Of a DNA stretch of 60,291 bases, positions 58,728-60,291 are shown piece after piece. This DNA comes from Chromatiales bacterium (GTDB taxonomy: Bacteria > Pseudomonadota > Gammaproteobacteria > Steroidobacterales > GCA-2729495), in contig PBYE01000074.1 in assembly GCA_002729495.1 (NCBI GenBank), positions 1-60,291 on the forward strand. Reading direction: 5' to 3'. Made by a program: the position numbers and the translations under genes. The notes under the pieces are model-generated. The model was not told the origin of the DNA. It saw only the letters and a list, made by a program, of their open reading frames with translations, and did no database searches. The first letter of the stretch is position 1. Each line of letters opens with the position of its first letter.

Positions 58728-59275
58728 GGGGCACCTCGATGAACGGTATGGGTCTTAGTGATTCGCAAGTATATAGGAGGCCTGCAGGGGGGCAATAAGG
58801 CGACCGGCCTAACCGACCGGCCATCCGCCGGGCGGGCGTTTGCGCGGGCACCTACGAGGTTTATGTCAGGTCGCCGCTGTTGGCATAACATCCCGGAAGG
58901 CCCTATGGTGCGCCAGCTAACCACTGCCCGGTGAGTCTATCCGCGGCGGGTTCTACAGAGAAAGACCTCATGTAAAATATCGCTTTAGTCAGGCTTGGAT
59001 GCCGACACGATAAAGGCAGCCCGGAGGCGGGCTGCATATGCCATACCATCGCCCGCCCGGTAAGAACAGCTGGTTGCTGGATGTTGTACCACTGCTGCCG
59101 GGTTTCGAACTTGAAAAGAAAAAGGCTGTCTAGTCTCAGTGCATAAGGATTTGCGAAGGAGCGAGGAACCTGGCCCGTTGTCGGCTGTTTGTTCTCCCTG
59201 TATCGTCAAATAACACACGGGCCGCGCTGCGCGCGCAGGGGCCCGCAAGAACAAGGATAAAGAGGATTAACATCC
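58728..59275. other. Intergenic region, 548 bp
   Basis: A gene-free stretch between divergent genes. Seen: a GC-rich hairpin GCAGCCCG-GAGG-CGGGCTGC at 59016-59035 and, before the next gene, AGAGGA at 59261-59266 as ribosome site. Open frames here look like noise. Promoters for both flanking genes must lie here, but I cannot place them with confidence. Confidence 0.5.
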
Positions 59276-60291
59276 GTGGATTTCATCCGCAAAGTTTCGA
59301 TTGCAGCAACGACCGCACTGCTTTCCGCCTGTGGAGGCGGTGGTGGTGGAGGCGGTGGCGGTGGAGGCGGTCCCGATCCCCTGGCCCAAATCCCGCTGGG
59401 CGATTACGATCTGGCCGGCACGATTTCCGTTTCTGCAGCCGTTGCTGCGGACGTTGATACCAACGATTCTTCCGTGGGTATTGCCGGCGACAACGATTCC
59501 TTTGCAAGTGCACAACTCATCCCTAACCCCGGCACCGTGGGTGGCTATGTCAACGTGCCTGGTGAAGGGCCTGCCGGTCCGGCGCGTTCGGCTGGTGGTG
59601 ACAGCAGCGACTTCTACCGGGTGAACTTGCTCGCGGGTCAGACCATCAGCCTGCAGATTGCCGATTATGTCCCGGGCAGTCCGCGTATAACCGATATCGA
59701 CCTTTTACTCATAGACTTAGATGAAGAAGTTGTTCGGGATGCCACTGGCAGTATTTATGCTGGGGCTACTGATGGCCCGGTTGAAACACTTGTCGTAAAG
59801 GATTCAGGCGAGTTCGTCATCGTCGTAAGCGCATGCTACAAACTTGCATATCCTGACCATAGTGTTTGCGGGTTTGGGGGCACAAATTATGTGCTGACGG
59901 TAGGGCAAGCATCTCCCGCCGAGGCAACCGCAAGTTTCCAGTTGTCGGATGATTTCATTCCAGGTCAGGCTGTTGCCCGTCTGACTCCCCCGCAGCAACT
60001 TGTCGCGGCCAGTGCGCTGAGTGAGGCGCAGGAAGACCCGGGCCTGCAGTTAGTACAGTTCTCGAATGCAGCGGGAATCGCGGCTGCCCCGGAAAAGGAG
60101 GCGCTGCCAGACAACATTCCGACGTTCAGGGTTCACGAAGATCTCATCGACAAGATGCAGACGATGATCGATATTGAGAATCTTCTTACCAGCGGGCAGG
60201 CCGATTTTGCCGAACCGAACTTTATTCGCTACCCGCAGTTTGAGCCTGACGACCCGGGCTACGAGTTCCAGTGGCATTATCCGCTGATCAA
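59276..60291 (+). CDS. Lipoprotein subtilase-like (S8) protease, partial at right edge
   Basis: About 338 codons are visible and the frame is still open at the window end. GTG 59276 follows AGAGGA by nine bases; an in-frame TAA lies a few codons upstream. The signal ends in the lipobox LLSAC, after which come 13 consecutive Gly. A beta-rich module follows (YRVNLLAGQTISLQIADY), then ADFAEPNFIRYPQFEPDD and QWHYPLI, the prosegment-to-catalytic junction typical of secreted subtilisin-family proteases. The catalytic Asp-His-Ser lie beyond the window, so the family call rests on this junction. Confidence 0.72.
   Translation, partial: MDFIRKVSIAATTALLSACGGGGGGGGGGGGGPDPLAQIPLGDYDLAGTISVSAAVAADVDTNDSSVGIAGDNDSFASAQLIPNPGTVGGYVNVPGEGPAGPARSAGGDSSDFYRVNLLAGQTISLQIADYVPGSPRITDIDLLLIDLDEEVVRDATGSIYAGATDGPVETLVVKDSGEFVIVVSACYKLAYPDHSVCGFGGTNYVLTVGQASPAEATASFQLSDDFIPGQAVARLTPPQQLVAASALSEAQEDPGLQLVQFSNAAGIAAAPEKEALPDNIPTFRVHEDLIDKMQTMIDIENLLTSGQADFAEPNFIRYPQFEPDDPGYEFQWHYPLI

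Noticed and set aside
58985-59254. An 89-codon minus-strand frame in the 58.7-59.3 kb gap
   Set aside because: No ribosome site, biased composition, overlaps a hairpin and the neighbouring leader.

Overview
The window looks like a chromosomal segment of a free-living gammaproteobacterium; I would guess a marine or sediment lineage such as Woeseiales or Steroidobacterales-like groups, but that placement is inference. Supporting signs are moderate-to-high GC with mixed codon use, REP palindromes of the TGTAGGAGCG type known from pseudomonads and relatives, lipoproteins whose mature N-terminus is a glycine run, and many periplasmic c-type heme proteins. No rRNA, tRNA, CRISPR array, prophage, transposase or integrase was found. 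Both edges cut through genes: a membrane glycosyltransferase-like gene on the left (minus strand) and a subtilase-like lipoprotein on the right (plus strand).

Layout. 1-3.7 kb: divergent membrane proteins (GT-C-like; spermidine-synthase-like fused to membrane helices). 3.7-6.9 kb (minus): exported SDR-like lipoprotein, NAD(P)-binding protein, nitrilase and a His-rich helical protein. 7.1-11.0 kb (minus): a PadR-headed run with a DUF1838 protein, GST, Rieske oxygenase and cupin. 11.1-15.2 kb (plus): NTF2-like protein, exported amidohydrolase, small membrane protein and a cytochrome c/glucose-sorbosone dehydrogenase fusion. 15.2-16.0 kb (minus): FMN-binding PNPOx-like protein and a 68-residue protein.

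16.1-30.9 kb (plus) is the centrepiece. A three-subunit molybdenum hydroxylase has, in its FAD subunit, the extra four-cysteine loop typical of 4-hydroxybenzoyl-CoA reductase. It is followed by a lysine-tailed small protein, a cupin, an amidohydrolase-2 protein, an acyl-CoA synthetase, an HCCA-isomerase/DsbA-fold protein and a Tat-exported type II DMSO-reductase-family enzyme. The latter has alpha and beta subunits, a tandem pair of paralogous membrane proteins and a lipoprotein cytochrome c, and the group ends at a strong terminator. My reading is a route that hydroxylates or dehydrogenates a hydrophobic (probably aromatic or alicyclic) compound in the periplasm, activates an acid to a CoA thioester in the cytoplasm and reduces or hydroxylates the ring. 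The beta gene is bracketed by composite REP-like repeats.

31.1-38.4 kb holds more accessory catabolism: NmrA-like protein, GST, an alpha/beta-hydrolase-fold protein without a normal triad, a luciferase-like monooxygenase, aldehyde dehydrogenase, a UbiD-type decarboxylase and an unknown protein. 38.4-60.3 kb mixes an uncharacterised protein family present twice (38.7 and 58.1 kb), three MFS transporters, a TMTC-like TPR membrane protein, an SGNH hydrolase, a large Calx-beta/sorbosone-dehydrogenase/diheme fusion, a VOC protein, a methyltransferase, a DUF1015 protein, a Tat-exported flavin amine oxidase, a frameshifted lipoprotein, a second exported SDR, an aminoglycoside-phosphotransferase-fold kinase and a flavoprotein that ends exactly at a heme motif. 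Overall this is an accessory degradation region rich in oxidoreductases and periplasmic electron transfer.
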